From: Magnetococcales bacterium
GTDB lineage: Bacteria; Pseudomonadota; Magnetococcia; Magnetococcales; Magnetaquicoccaceae
Assembly: GCA_015231375.1 (NCBI GenBank)
Contig: JADGBT010000001.1
Location: forward strand, 161,187-225,186
DNA length: 64,000 nt
Direction: 5' to 3'
A program made the position numbers and the translations under genes. The notes beneath the pieces were generated by a model. That model did no database searches, was not told the DNA's origin, and saw nothing but the letters and a program-made list of their open reading frames with translations. Below are positions 56,341 to 64,000 of the stretch, piece after piece (the first letter of the stretch is position 1; each line of letters starts with the position of its first letter).

Positions 56341-57852
56341 ATGCGGATTTTTCAATCGTTGACCCATACCGTGCTGGCAGGTCTGCTGATCTTCGCCGCA
56401 CTGTTGATCGCGGTCTCGTTGCTGTTGTCGCGGGAGACTGGCCGGATTCATCAGCAGGCCATGAACGATCATGGTTTCCTGAGCCTGTTGAATACCGTGC
56501 TGGAAGTGCGCAGATATGAAAAAAGTTATTTGATCTATCACGAAAAAAGCGCGTTTGAAAGTACACTGAGTTATCTGGATCAGACCGATCGGCAATTGCG
56601 CGAGCATCGTGGCGCCATTCTTTCCAGACCCGACGGGGCGAAGATCTTTCAGCAGATGGGGAACGTTGCGGTGGAGTATCGGGATCGTTTCTTGAGTTAT
56701 CCGATGCTGCTGGAACACGATCCCAAGGCCATTCAGGCTCTTGAAATCACCTTGCACCAGTTGGGCAAGCAGTTGATTGGCTTGGCCGAGCAGCTTGCCG
56801 CCGATACCGAGGACAATATTACGGTCATTTTGCAGGATCTCCGGATCTCCATTGTCGTGGCGAATCTGTTTTTTTTGGGATTGTTGATTCTTTACGGGAT
56901 GTTGTTGTTGCGTCGGGCGGTGGTGCCGTTGCAGGAGTTGCAGGAGGGATTGTCATCCATTCTGGAAGGGCGTCGGGATCAATTGGAGCCTTTGTGTCGG
57001 GATCGGGAGATCGTGGCGTTGAGCCGCATGATCAATCTGACCCTCAAGACCATCGGCCAAAACCGGGAAGAGCGCTGTCGGCAGGCGCAATTCGTGTATT
57101 CGGACGAGGTGTTGTCGCGTCTGGTCAAAACTCTTGAAAAACCGATGGCCAACATTTCCACCACCTGCCAGATCCTGGTGGAGGAGGAACCGGAAAACGG
57201 CTCTCGTGATCTGCTGGTGCGGATCTGGCAGCAGGCGGAACAGGGCGGCCGGTTGTTGACCGCCATCCAGCAGTATGCCTACGCCCAGGACAAACCCAGC
57301 ACGCCGATTCTGCTCTCCTTGTTGTTGGATCGGGTGGTGAGCGGCTTGCAGCAGACCGTGGAAGCCGGGATGATGCCACGTTTGGAGGTGGGGTCGGATC
57401 TGGTGGTGATTGGCAATCCGGGCACGCTGGAACGGGGTCTGAGCGATTGGATGTTGCAGGTTCTGAGTGCGTGCCCGCGTGGCGCCGAGTACGCCTTGAA
57501 AGCCCGACGGCTCTCGGAAGCCGACAGACGCGCCGCTTTGGAACGTTCGGTGTTGCGTCCTTTGGTTTGGTTGTCTCCCGACTGCCACGAAGTGGTGGAA
57601 ATCTCCTTGCCGTGGACCGGGGAGCTGCCTTCGACGCCAGAGCAGCCGTTACAGGATGTCTCCTGGCTTTGTCTGCCCGAAGAAGAGGGAAATCCGGGCA
57701 TCTGTCTGTTGCCGGGCATCATCCGCCGTCACGGTGGCGCGATGGTGGTGGAGTCGATGGCGGAATCCGGCGTGCGTTTCGCTCTTTGGTTGCCGGCAGG
57801 ACAGGAAAGAGAAAGGAAGAGGGCAACGGATCCTGTGGCCAGGGAGCGTTGA
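56341..57852 (+). CDS. Degenerate sensor kinase-like membrane protein
   Basis: 503 aa. Two helices (residues 12-30 and about 172-192) enclose a short sensor with the same kind of motif as the chemoreceptor (RRYEKSYLIYHEKSAFES). A HAMP-like segment (RRAVVPLQELQEGLSSIL) follows. In the dimerisation region no His is found at the expected place; it reads LVKTLEKPMANISTTCQIL. The ATPase part keeps little of the N, G1 and G2 boxes. So it probably senses a signal but does not phosphorylate. It is 5 bases upstream of the NtrC-type regulator at 57858, a likely partner. Confidence 0.8.
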   Translation: MRIFQSLTHTVLAGLLIFAALLIAVSLLLSRETGRIHQQAMNDHGFLSLLNTVLEVRRYEKSYLIYHEKSAFESTLSYLDQTDRQLREHRGAILSRPDGAKIFQQMGNVAVEYRDRFLSYPMLLEHDPKAIQALEITLHQLGKQLIGLAEQLAADTEDNITVILQDLRISIVVANLFFLGLLILYGMLLLRRAVVPLQELQEGLSSILEGRRDQLEPLCRDREIVALSRMINLTLKTIGQNREERCRQAQFVYSDEVLSRLVKTLEKPMANISTTCQILVEEEPENGSRDLLVRIWQQAEQGGRLLTAIQQYAYAQDKPSTPILLSLLLDRVVSGLQQTVEAGMMPRLEVGSDLVVIGNPGTLERGLSDWMLQVLSACPRGAEYALKARRLSEADRRAALERSVLRPLVWLSPDCHEVVEISLPWTGELPSTPEQPLQDVSWLCLPEEEGNPGICLLPGIIRRHGGAMVVESMAESGVRFALWLPAGQERERKRATDPVARER

Positions 57853-57857
57853 CTCCG

Positions 57858-59279
57858 ATGTCTGAACCCGTTCGCGTTCTTTTGGTGGATCGCGACAAGG
57901 TGGCTCTGCAAATTCTGGAGCATATCCTGCGCAAGGAGGGGTGCCGGGTCATGACCGCTCCCGGCGGAGCGTCTGCCCTGCAATATCTGGAACGTCACGC
58001 GGCGGATCCGGAACCCGTTGAGGTCATTCTCGCCGATTTGGGATTGGACCCGGTGGACGAGAGTCATTTCCTGCGCCATTGTCTGCGGTTGCTGCCTGCC
58101 AGCGCCTTGATTTTCGTATCCGACACGATTTCGGTCTCTTCGGTGGTCGATGTCATTCGACAAGGCGCGTTTCATTATCTGATCAAGCCCATTCGACCCC
58201 AGGATTTGCGACAGGCCGTGGCCAGCGCCGCCGAGAACAGTCGTCGGCAGGCGGCGCAACAGGGGAACCCTGCGACAGCGATGGTTTCCGGATTGCGTGA
58301 TCCGTTGATCACGCAGGATCCGGTCATGTTGCGTCTGCTGACCCAGGTCTCCAGGATCGCCGGATTGCAACTGCCGGTCTTGATCACCGGAGAAACGGGA
58401 ACCGGCAAGGAGATCCTGGCCAGACTGGTCCATGAGCGGAGCGCGCGGGCCAACAAGCCCTTTGTGGCGGTCAATTGCGGGGCGTTTCAGGAGGAGTTGC
58501 TGGCCAACGAGTTGTTTGGCCATGCCCGCGAGGCGTTCACCGGCGCGGTGCGGGATCGCAAGGGGGTATTGGACGCCGCCGAGGGAGGAACGCTGTTTCT
58601 GGATGAAATCACCGAGATGTCATTGTCCATGCAGGTCAAGCTGCTGCGGGTCATCCAGGAGAAGGAACTGCTGCGACTGGGCATGAGCAAGCCGGTTCCC
58701 ATCGATGTGCGTTTCATGGCCGCGTCCAATCGGGATATCCGCCAGGAGGTGGAAGCGGGTCGTTTCCGGCGTGATCTGTATTATCGTTTGAACGTGATGG
58801 ATTTCCATCTGCCTCCCCTGGCGGCGCGTCCGGGGGATATCCCCTTGCTGGTACGGCATTTCATCGAAAAACATGCCAGAGCCTTGAACCGGCGCATCAC
58901 CGGCATCACCCCTCAGGCCCTCGACCTGTTGAGCGCTCAACACTATCCGGGCAATGTGCGCGAACTGGAGAACGTGGTGTTGCGTGCGGTGGCTTTTGCC
59001 AATACCCCGGAGGTGGGAGTGGACGACTTGCCGGAATCGTGGCGGGGAAAAGAGCCGTTCGGGTTCCTCCAGTCGTCAGACAACACCTCCTACCTTTCCC
59101 TGGAAGAGATGGCGCAACGCTATATCGTCTGGATCTGTCAGGAGACCCGGGGCAACCAGGGGTTGGCGGCCAAAATACTGGGGCTCGACCGGGTGTCGCT
59201 TTGGAGACGACTGAAAAAAATCCGCGCCCGCTCCGATCTCGCGCAACCGTTGGCGTTGCCGTCGGATGAGCGGTCCTGA
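57858..59279 (+). CDS. NtrC-family sigma-54-dependent regulator with a divergent receiver
   Basis: 473 aa. The receiver keeps the phospho-Asp (ILADLGLDP) but one acidic partner is replaced ([11 protein letters not shown]). The AAA+ domain has Walker A GETGTGKE and Walker [10 protein letters not shown]. The sigma-54 loop reads EAFTGA ([11 protein letters not shown]) in place of GAFTGA. A Fis-type HTH ends the protein ([20 protein letters not shown]). It sits directly after the degenerate kinase and before the sugar genes, so those may be RpoN-controlled; no -24/-12 site was confirmed. Confidence 0.9.
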   Translation: MSEPVRVLLVDRDKVALQILEHILRKEGCRVMTAPGGASALQYLERHAADPEPVEVILADLGLDPVDESHFLRHCLRLLPASALIFVSDTISVSSVVDVIRQGAFHYLIKPIRPQDLRQAVASAAENSRRQAAQQGNPATAMVSGLRDPLITQDPVMLRLLTQVSRIAGLQLPVLITGETGTGKEILARLVHERSARANKPFVAVNCGAFQEELLANELFGHAREAFTGAVRDRKGVLDAAEGGTLFLDEITEMSLSMQVKLLRVIQEKELLRLGMSKPVPIDVRFMAASNRDIRQEVEAGRFRRDLYYRLNVMDFHLPPLAARPGDIPLLVRHFIEKHARALNRRITGITPQALDLLSAQHYPGNVRELENVVLRAVAFANTPEVGVDDLPESWRGKEPFGFLQSSDNTSYLSLEEMAQRYIVWICQETRGNQGLAAKILGLDRVSLWRRLKKIRARSDLAQPLALPSDERS

Positions 59280-59497
59280 AACAGGGCCTCCTGCACTCTT
59301 CGTGTTCCCGGCGCTCCTGCGCGAGCGGGTCCGGCGCGTTGCGTTTGTGCAACATCGGGGGTTTCCTCCCGGTCAGAAAATCATACAGTTCATTGATATT
59401 ATTGAATTATGTTGAATGGCGTGCGCTTTGCTCCTGCATGGTGATGATCCATTTTGGCGAGGGGGTCTGATCCGTAGTCTTGCAAAAGGAGCACGGG

Positions 59498-60490
59498 ATG
59501 CATTATGCGCACAAGAAGGTGCTGATCACCGGTGGCTTGGGATTGATCGGCTCTCATCTGGCCAGACGTCTGGTGGCCATGGGGGCGCAGGTCACCATCC
59601 TGGATGCCTTGCTGCCGGGTCATGGCGGAAATCTGTTCAACATTCGCGACATCCAGTCGCAGGTTGCGCTGCATCTGCGGGATATTCGCGATCCCTTGGC
59701 CCTGGATGGGTGCATACCAGGGCAGGAGATCGTTTTCAATCTCGCGGGTCAGACCGGGCATCTGGCCTCGATGCTCGATCCTCAAAGCGATTTTGAAATC
59801 AATGTCAGCGGGCAATACCTGCTGCTGGAAACCTGTCGTCGTTTGAATCCGACGTTGCGCATCGTTTTTTCCAGTACCCGCCAGATCCATGGCAGACCCC
59901 GTTATTTGCCTTTGAACGAAGACCATCCAGTCCAGCCGATGGATTTCAACGGGATCCACAAGGCGACCGGAGAGTATTACCACCAGTTGTACCAGCGCGT
60001 GTATGGCCTGGAGGTGACCATTCTGCGTCTGACCAACACCTATGGACCCGGAATGCGCATCATGGATGCGGGGCAATCGTTTCTTGGCCATTGGATCCGT
60101 TTGCTCCTCGAAGGAGTCCCGCTGCCGATTTTCGGGGATGGCGGGCAATTGCGGGATTTCAACCATGTGGACGATTGCGTCGAGGCTTTGTTGTTGGCCG
60201 GTTCACGTCCGGAGGCGGTCGGCAAGGTGTATCTGCTGGGCGGATCGGAGGTGGTGTCGTTGCTGGAGCTGGCCAGGCGCCTGAGTGGGTTCACGAGTCG
60301 GGGAGGATATGCCTTGATTCCCTTTCCGGGTGAGCGCAAACGCATCGACATCGGCAGTTGTTACGGAGACTTTTCCGCCATCGCCAATGAGCTGGGGTGG
60401 CGGCCGAAGATGGATTTGAACCAGGGGCTGCAAATGACTGTCGATTATTATGGCGCATATTCGCATCATTATCTCCAGAGGCGAACATGA
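59498..60490 (+). CDS. NAD-dependent epimerase/dehydratase (extended SDR, sugar nucleotide)
   Basis: 330 aa. Rossmann motif GGLGLIGSHLA, Ser/Thr block FSSTRQIHG, and LRLTNTYGPGMRI with FGDGGQLRDFNHVDD match sugar-nucleotide epimerases. The catalytic YxxxK position reads NGIHK, so Tyr is replaced by Asn. A subfamily with DxNGIxKxxGE is known to me, so the change may be normal for it, but the reaction is then uncertain. AAAGGAG precedes ATG 59498. Overlaps the aminotransferase start. Confidence 0.85.
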   Translation: MHYAHKKVLITGGLGLIGSHLARRLVAMGAQVTILDALLPGHGGNLFNIRDIQSQVALHLRDIRDPLALDGCIPGQEIVFNLAGQTGHLASMLDPQSDFEINVSGQYLLLETCRRLNPTLRIVFSSTRQIHGRPRYLPLNEDHPVQPMDFNGIHKATGEYYHQLYQRVYGLEVTILRLTNTYGPGMRIMDAGQSFLGHWIRLLLEGVPLPIFGDGGQLRDFNHVDDCVEALLLAGSRPEAVGKVYLLGGSEVVSLLELARRLSGFTSRGGYALIPFPGERKRIDIGSCYGDFSAIANELGWRPKMDLNQGLQMTVDYYGAYSHHYLQRRT

Positions 60491-61659
60491 ACCGTCACAC
60501 GGATGGTCCGGATGGATGTGATCGGTTCGATATCCGCATGACCGATCTGACCGGCGGACCTGAAGCAATGCATCGGGCCACGCTTCAGGCGGTTGAGCGG
60601 GTGTTGGCTTCCGGAAAATATGTGTTGGACCGCGAGGTCGTTGCGTTCGAGAGGCTCTGGGCCGAGGCGTGCGGGGTACGGTTCGGCATTGGAGTGGGCA
60701 ATGGCATGGACGCCATCACCATCGGTCTGCTTGCCCAGGGGATCGGACCCGGGGATGAGGTGATTGTCCCGGCGATGACCGCTTTTGCCACGGTATTGGC
60801 GGTGATTCGTAGCGGAGCCACGCCGGTGCTGGCGGATATCGATCCTGTGACCACGTTGCTCAGTCTGGAGAGCGCGCAACGGATGATGAGCCGTCGTACC
60901 CGTGCGGTGGTGGTGGTGCATCTGTATGGCCGGATGGCGCCGATGTCGGAGTGGGTCGCTTTTTGTCATGAGCATGGCGTGGCGTTGATCGAGGATGGCG
61001 CGCAGGCCCATCTGGCCAGACTGCGCATGGGGGTGGCGGGTTCGTTTGGCGTGGTGGGGGCGTTCAGTTTTTATCCGACCAAGAATCTGGGTGCCATCGG
61101 GGATGCGGGGATGCTGGTGACGGATGACGAATCGATTGTCCAAAAGGCCCGACAATGGCGCGATTATGGTCGAAGCTGCGCGTCTGCTGCGGGTTTGCAT
61201 GTGCTGGCCGGTTTGAACAGTCGTCTGGATGAACTCCAGGCCGCCTTGTTGAGCGCGCGCCTTCCCTGGCTGGAGGGCTTCAATGCCGCCAGAAGGGCTG
61301 TCGCGGCGGCGTATCGGGAGAACCTGAACAATCCGTGGATCACCTTGCCATCGGCCTCGGAGGAACCGGAGGCGCATGTCCATCATCAATTCGTGGTGAC
61401 GGCGGTCAATCGTGAGGCCTTGAGGTTTCATTTGCGCAGCCGGGGGATACAGACCGGGATTCATTACGCCTTGCCGCTTCATTGGCAACCCGCTTGCCCG
61501 GTCCACTCCCGTTACGACCCGAGCGGGCTTTTTCATGCCGAGCAGCACGCGCACCGTTGTCTTTCCTTGCCCTGTCATCCCTTCTTGACGATGGAGGCGG
61601 TGGAGCGGGTGATTCAGGCGGTCAATGATTTTGTTCTTCCGGCAGAGACGGAGCCGTGA
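60487..61659 (+). CDS. DegT/DnrJ/EryC1 PLP-dependent sugar aminotransferase
   Basis: 390 aa. The PLP Lys is in SFYPTKNLGAIGDAG, and NGMDAITIGLLAQGIGPGDEVIVPAMTAF and LIEDGAQAHLA are typical. These enzymes put an amino group on keto-sugar nucleotides. It is coupled by 4 bases to the epimerase before it and to the glycosyltransferase after it (GTGA), so the three likely make and attach an amino sugar. Confidence 0.92.
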   Translation: MNRHTDGPDGCDRFDIRMTDLTGGPEAMHRATLQAVERVLASGKYVLDREVVAFERLWAEACGVRFGIGVGNGMDAITIGLLAQGIGPGDEVIVPAMTAFATVLAVIRSGATPVLADIDPVTTLLSLESAQRMMSRRTRAVVVVHLYGRMAPMSEWVAFCHEHGVALIEDGAQAHLARLRMGVAGSFGVVGAFSFYPTKNLGAIGDAGMLVTDDESIVQKARQWRDYGRSCASAAGLHVLAGLNSRLDELQAALLSARLPWLEGFNAARRAVAAAYRENLNNPWITLPSASEEPEAHVHHQFVVTAVNREALRFHLRSRGIQTGIHYALPLHWQPACPVHSRYDPSGLFHAEQHAHRCLSLPCHPFLTMEAVERVIQAVNDFVLPAETEP

Positions 61660-63704
61660 GCGTTGCATCCGGAGTGCGGGTCGGAGGGGTTCAGGAGTGC
61701 CCGGCGGCGGGATTGGCTCTGACCACCGCTTCCGGGCCGCAACCGGATTGGTGGCAGCGGGGGCTGGCACATCATCTGGAGGGGGATCTGGCCCTGGCCG
61801 AGTGGTGTTATCGCCAGGTGCCACCTTCGGAACCGGCTTATGTTTGCGCCCTGGGGAATCTGGCGGTGATCCGGTGCGCGCAGCAGAGATTCGCCGAATC
61901 GGCACACTATTGCCATCTTGCCTTGGGGTTGCGCCCGGATTTTGTCGATGCCCACATCAATCTGGCCAACGCTTTGTCGTGCCTGGGACGCCTGGAAGAG
62001 GCGGAGGCGGCGTGTCGGCGCGCCTTGGCGTTGCAGCCGGATTCGTTGTTGTCCTGGGGGGCCTTGGGCAACGTGTTGAGCGCCATGGGTCGGATGGCGG
62101 AGGCGGAGTCGTGTTTGCGTCGCGTGTTGGCGGAGGATCCGGATTGCGTGCGTTCGCGTTTGGTTCTGGGGAATCTGTTGACCCAATCGGGGCGTCATCA
62201 GGAGGCTGAGGTGGCGTTTCGTCAGGTTCTGGCCATCCATCCGCAGGATGGGGCCGCACTCAACAATCTGGGAAATGTGTTGAGTTTTTTTGGCCGGTTC
62301 ACCGAAGCGCGCGAACTGTTGTGGAAGGCTGTTGCCGTGAAACCCGACGATGTGCAGGCTTTGTTGAATCTGGGTGTGGTCTCCAACAATCTGGGGGAGT
62401 ACGCCGAAGCGGAAGCCTATTATCGTCTGGCTTTGCGTTATGACGCCAATTATCTCGACCCCTTGAGCAATTTATTGTTCTTGCAGAACTATCGCGGGGA
62501 TGGTCGCCTGGATGGTGCCTTGGCGGATGCGCGGCTTTATGGGGAGCGGGTCACGGCCAAAGCCAGACCCTACGTTCACACTCCCGATCCGGGAGCGGTT
62601 GACCGCACTTTGCGCGTGGGCCTGGTCTCCGGAGACCTGCTCAATCATCCTGTGGGCTATTTTCTGGATGGATTGCTGCCGCACTTGGTGGGGCGGAATA
62701 TCGAGTTGTCTGTTTATTCGAATCATTTGCAAGAAGATGAGTTGACGCAACGGTTGCGGCGTGTCATCCCCCATTGGCGCACGGTGTTCGGAGTGGGGGA
62801 TGAGGAGTTGGCGCGTCGCATTCATGAGGACCGGGTGGATGTTCTGGTGGATCTGTCCGGTCACACCGCCCGCAACCGGCTGTCGGTGTTCGCCTGGAAA
62901 CCGGCTCCGGTTCAGGTGACCTGGTTGGGGTATTTCGCCACCACCGGTGTCCCCGCCATGGATTACATTCTCGGGGATCCGTACAACTTGCCGGAATCCG
63001 AGTCCGATCATTTCACGGAAACCCCCTGGCGGTTGCCGGACTGTTATTTGTGTTTCACTCCGCCGGATCCTTCTCCTCCGGTCGCCCCGTTGCCCGCCTT
63101 GCAACATGGGGGCATCACCTTCGGATTCTTCAACAACACCAACAAGCTGACCGATGAGGTAGCCGCATGCTGGAGCCGGATTTTGCGCGGTGTGCCGGGC
63201 AGTCGTCTGTTTCTCAAGAACAAGTTGTTTCTGGATCCGCTGTTGACACAGTCGATGATCGACCGATTGGCTGCCCACGGGATTGCTCCCGATCGATTGC
63301 TGCTGGAAGGGCCTTCCACGCGGGCATTGTATCTGACCGCCTATGATCGGGTGGATATCGCCTTGGACAGTTTTCCTTATCCCGGGGTGACCACCAGCGT
63401 GGAAGGTTTGTGGATGGGGGTTCCGGTGATCACCCGCAAGGGCAGGCGTTTTTTGTCCCATCAGGGAGAGTCGATACTGGCCAATGTGGGTCTGTGCGAC
63501 TGGATCGCGGCCGACTGCCGGGAATATGTGGACAAGGCCGTGGCGTTTGCCTCCGATCTGGATGGTCTGGCGGCGTTGCGGGCCGGTTTGCGTGCCCGGA
63601 TGGCGCGGTCGCCTCTGTTGGATACCGCCCTGTTTGCCAGGAATCTGGCTTCGGCTTGGCAGGAGATGTGGCGGGTCTGGTGTCGCGGCGGGAGCAGCGT
63701 TTGA
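61656..63704 (+). CDS. TPR-OGT (SPINDLY-like) glycosyltransferase
   Basis: 682 aa from GTG 61656. Six or so TPR units fill residues 30-260 (for example LGNLAVIRCAQQRFAESAHYC, ALNNLGNVLSFFGRFTEAREL). The C-terminal GT41-type domain has VLVDLSGHTARNRLSVFAWKPAPVQVTWLGYFATTG, MDYILGDPY and FPYPGVTTSVEGLWMGVPVIT. Such proteins add sugars to Ser/Thr of proteins, often flagellins or surface proteins. Last gene of the sugar trio. No signal peptide. Confidence 0.9.
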   Translation: MSVASGVRVGGVQECPAAGLALTTASGPQPDWWQRGLAHHLEGDLALAEWCYRQVPPSEPAYVCALGNLAVIRCAQQRFAESAHYCHLALGLRPDFVDAHINLANALSCLGRLEEAEAACRRALALQPDSLLSWGALGNVLSAMGRMAEAESCLRRVLAEDPDCVRSRLVLGNLLTQSGRHQEAEVAFRQVLAIHPQDGAALNNLGNVLSFFGRFTEARELLWKAVAVKPDDVQALLNLGVVSNNLGEYAEAEAYYRLALRYDANYLDPLSNLLFLQNYRGDGRLDGALADARLYGERVTAKARPYVHTPDPGAVDRTLRVGLVSGDLLNHPVGYFLDGLLPHLVGRNIELSVYSNHLQEDELTQRLRRVIPHWRTVFGVGDEELARRIHEDRVDVLVDLSGHTARNRLSVFAWKPAPVQVTWLGYFATTGVPAMDYILGDPYNLPESESDHFTETPWRLPDCYLCFTPPDPSPPVAPLPALQHGGITFGFFNNTNKLTDEVAACWSRILRGVPGSRLFLKNKLFLDPLLTQSMIDRLAAHGIAPDRLLLEGPSTRALYLTAYDRVDIALDSFPYPGVTTSVEGLWMGVPVITRKGRRFLSHQGESILANVGLCDWIAADCREYVDKAVAFASDLDGLAALRAGLRARMARSPLLDTALFARNLASAWQEMWRVWCRGGSSV

Positions 63705-63774
63705 AGCTGAGGCGTTGGATCGGGTGCGAGAGTGTTGCCGAAGGGGTCGGAGGCGAAAGTTTTCTTCGCTTATT

Positions 63775-64000
63775 TAAGGGTAACTATTCACCACCCCTGG
63801 GCGTGTTGACATTCAATAATTCGATCTGTACCCTGTCCTGCAGGAGGTGATGCTATGGATCGAATGTTACTGCGTGATGACCAATGGGAACGAATTGTAG
63901 ACCTCTTGCCAAGAAGGCGAGGACATCCAGAGAAGAGGGCTGCCGATCATCGATTATTCATTGAGGCGGTTCTTTGGATTGCTCGGACTGGAGCGCCATG
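63775..64000 (+). mobile_element. Left end of an IS5-family insertion sequence, cut by window edge
   Basis: Base composition falls sharply after 63760. A TTGACA (63806-63811) and TACCCT (63829-63834) pair, 17 bases apart, precedes a transposase start. The exact left inverted repeat is not proven; GGGTAACTATTCACCACCCC near 63778 is a candidate. The rest lies outside the window. Confidence 0.75.
63855..64000 (+). CDS. IS5-family transposase, N-terminal fragment
   Basis: 48 codons to the window edge: MDRMLLRDDQWERIVDLLPR, then RRGHPEKRAADHRLFIEAVL, then WIARTGAP. This is the DUF4096 N-terminal helical domain of IS5-family (DDE) transposases. AGGAGG precedes ATG 63855. The catalytic DDE part is outside the window. 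Confidence 0.88.
   Translation, partial: MDRMLLRDDQWERIVDLLPRRRGHPEKRAADHRLFIEAVLWIARTGAP

Overview
The window is high-GC, densely packed bacterial DNA of about 64 kb. It looks like a motile, free-living Gram-negative proteobacterium: tatABC, an FtsK of proteobacterial layout, cytochrome c biogenesis, PilZ/GGDEF/EAL c-di-GMP proteins, a chemoreceptor, sigma-54 activators and many hybrid histidine kinases. An alphaproteobacterial or Magnetococcia-like lineage is possible (RNase J beside tatABC, an array resembling alphaproteobacterial C-rich-loop sRNAs), but no 16S or other marker is present, so this is inference. No tRNA, rRNA or CRISPR array was seen. Genes are commonly joined by 4-bp ATGA/GTGA/TTGA start-stop overlaps.

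Left part (1-11 kb): a truncated sensor kinase and its NtrC-type regulator. Then a 700-bp gene-free stretch with four tandem hairpins whose loops all share CCTCCCCC. Next is the minus-strand operon rpsP-rimM-trmD-rplS-rnhB, then ndk-rlmN, a secreted protein of unknown function and a PilZ protein. A hairpin-rich spacer follows before ftsK.

Middle left (11-29 kb): minus-strand tatA-tatB-tatC-rnj-ftsK, a CcmI-like protein, a KtrA/KtrB-type potassium uptake pair, a large helical-repeat protein of unknown function with a 71-aa partner, a hybrid histidine kinase, a MntA/HepT toxin-antitoxin pair and an AhpD-like/Rieske fusion.

Middle right (28-45 kb): a TAXI-type solute-binding protein, a zinc-ribbon/MORN membrane protein and a GspE/PilB-type ATPase. 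Then come an Hpt protein with a response-regulator/kinase, a cold-shock protein, MsrB and a FecR-like protein. A c-di-GMP/chemotaxis block closes this part: two PilZ proteins, a GGDEF-EAL protein and a chemoreceptor with a triplicated sensor motif. A 59-aa Arc-like repressor lies on the other strand.

Right part (45-64 kb): a plus-strand run of a lipase-like hydrolase, dgkA, a protein fusing two different periplasmic binding folds, a kinase-Hpt, a REC-kinase-REC-Hpt, a cNMP-REC protein, and a FecCD-type permease with its ATPase. The last six are tightly coupled and look like one sensing, phosphorelay and transport unit. After it come a degenerate kinase with an NtrC-type regulator, a sugar/glycosylation trio (epimerase, DegT aminotransferase, TPR-OGT) and the left end of an IS5-family insertion sequence cut by the window edge.

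All functions are read from motifs and gene order by eye; no database search was made.
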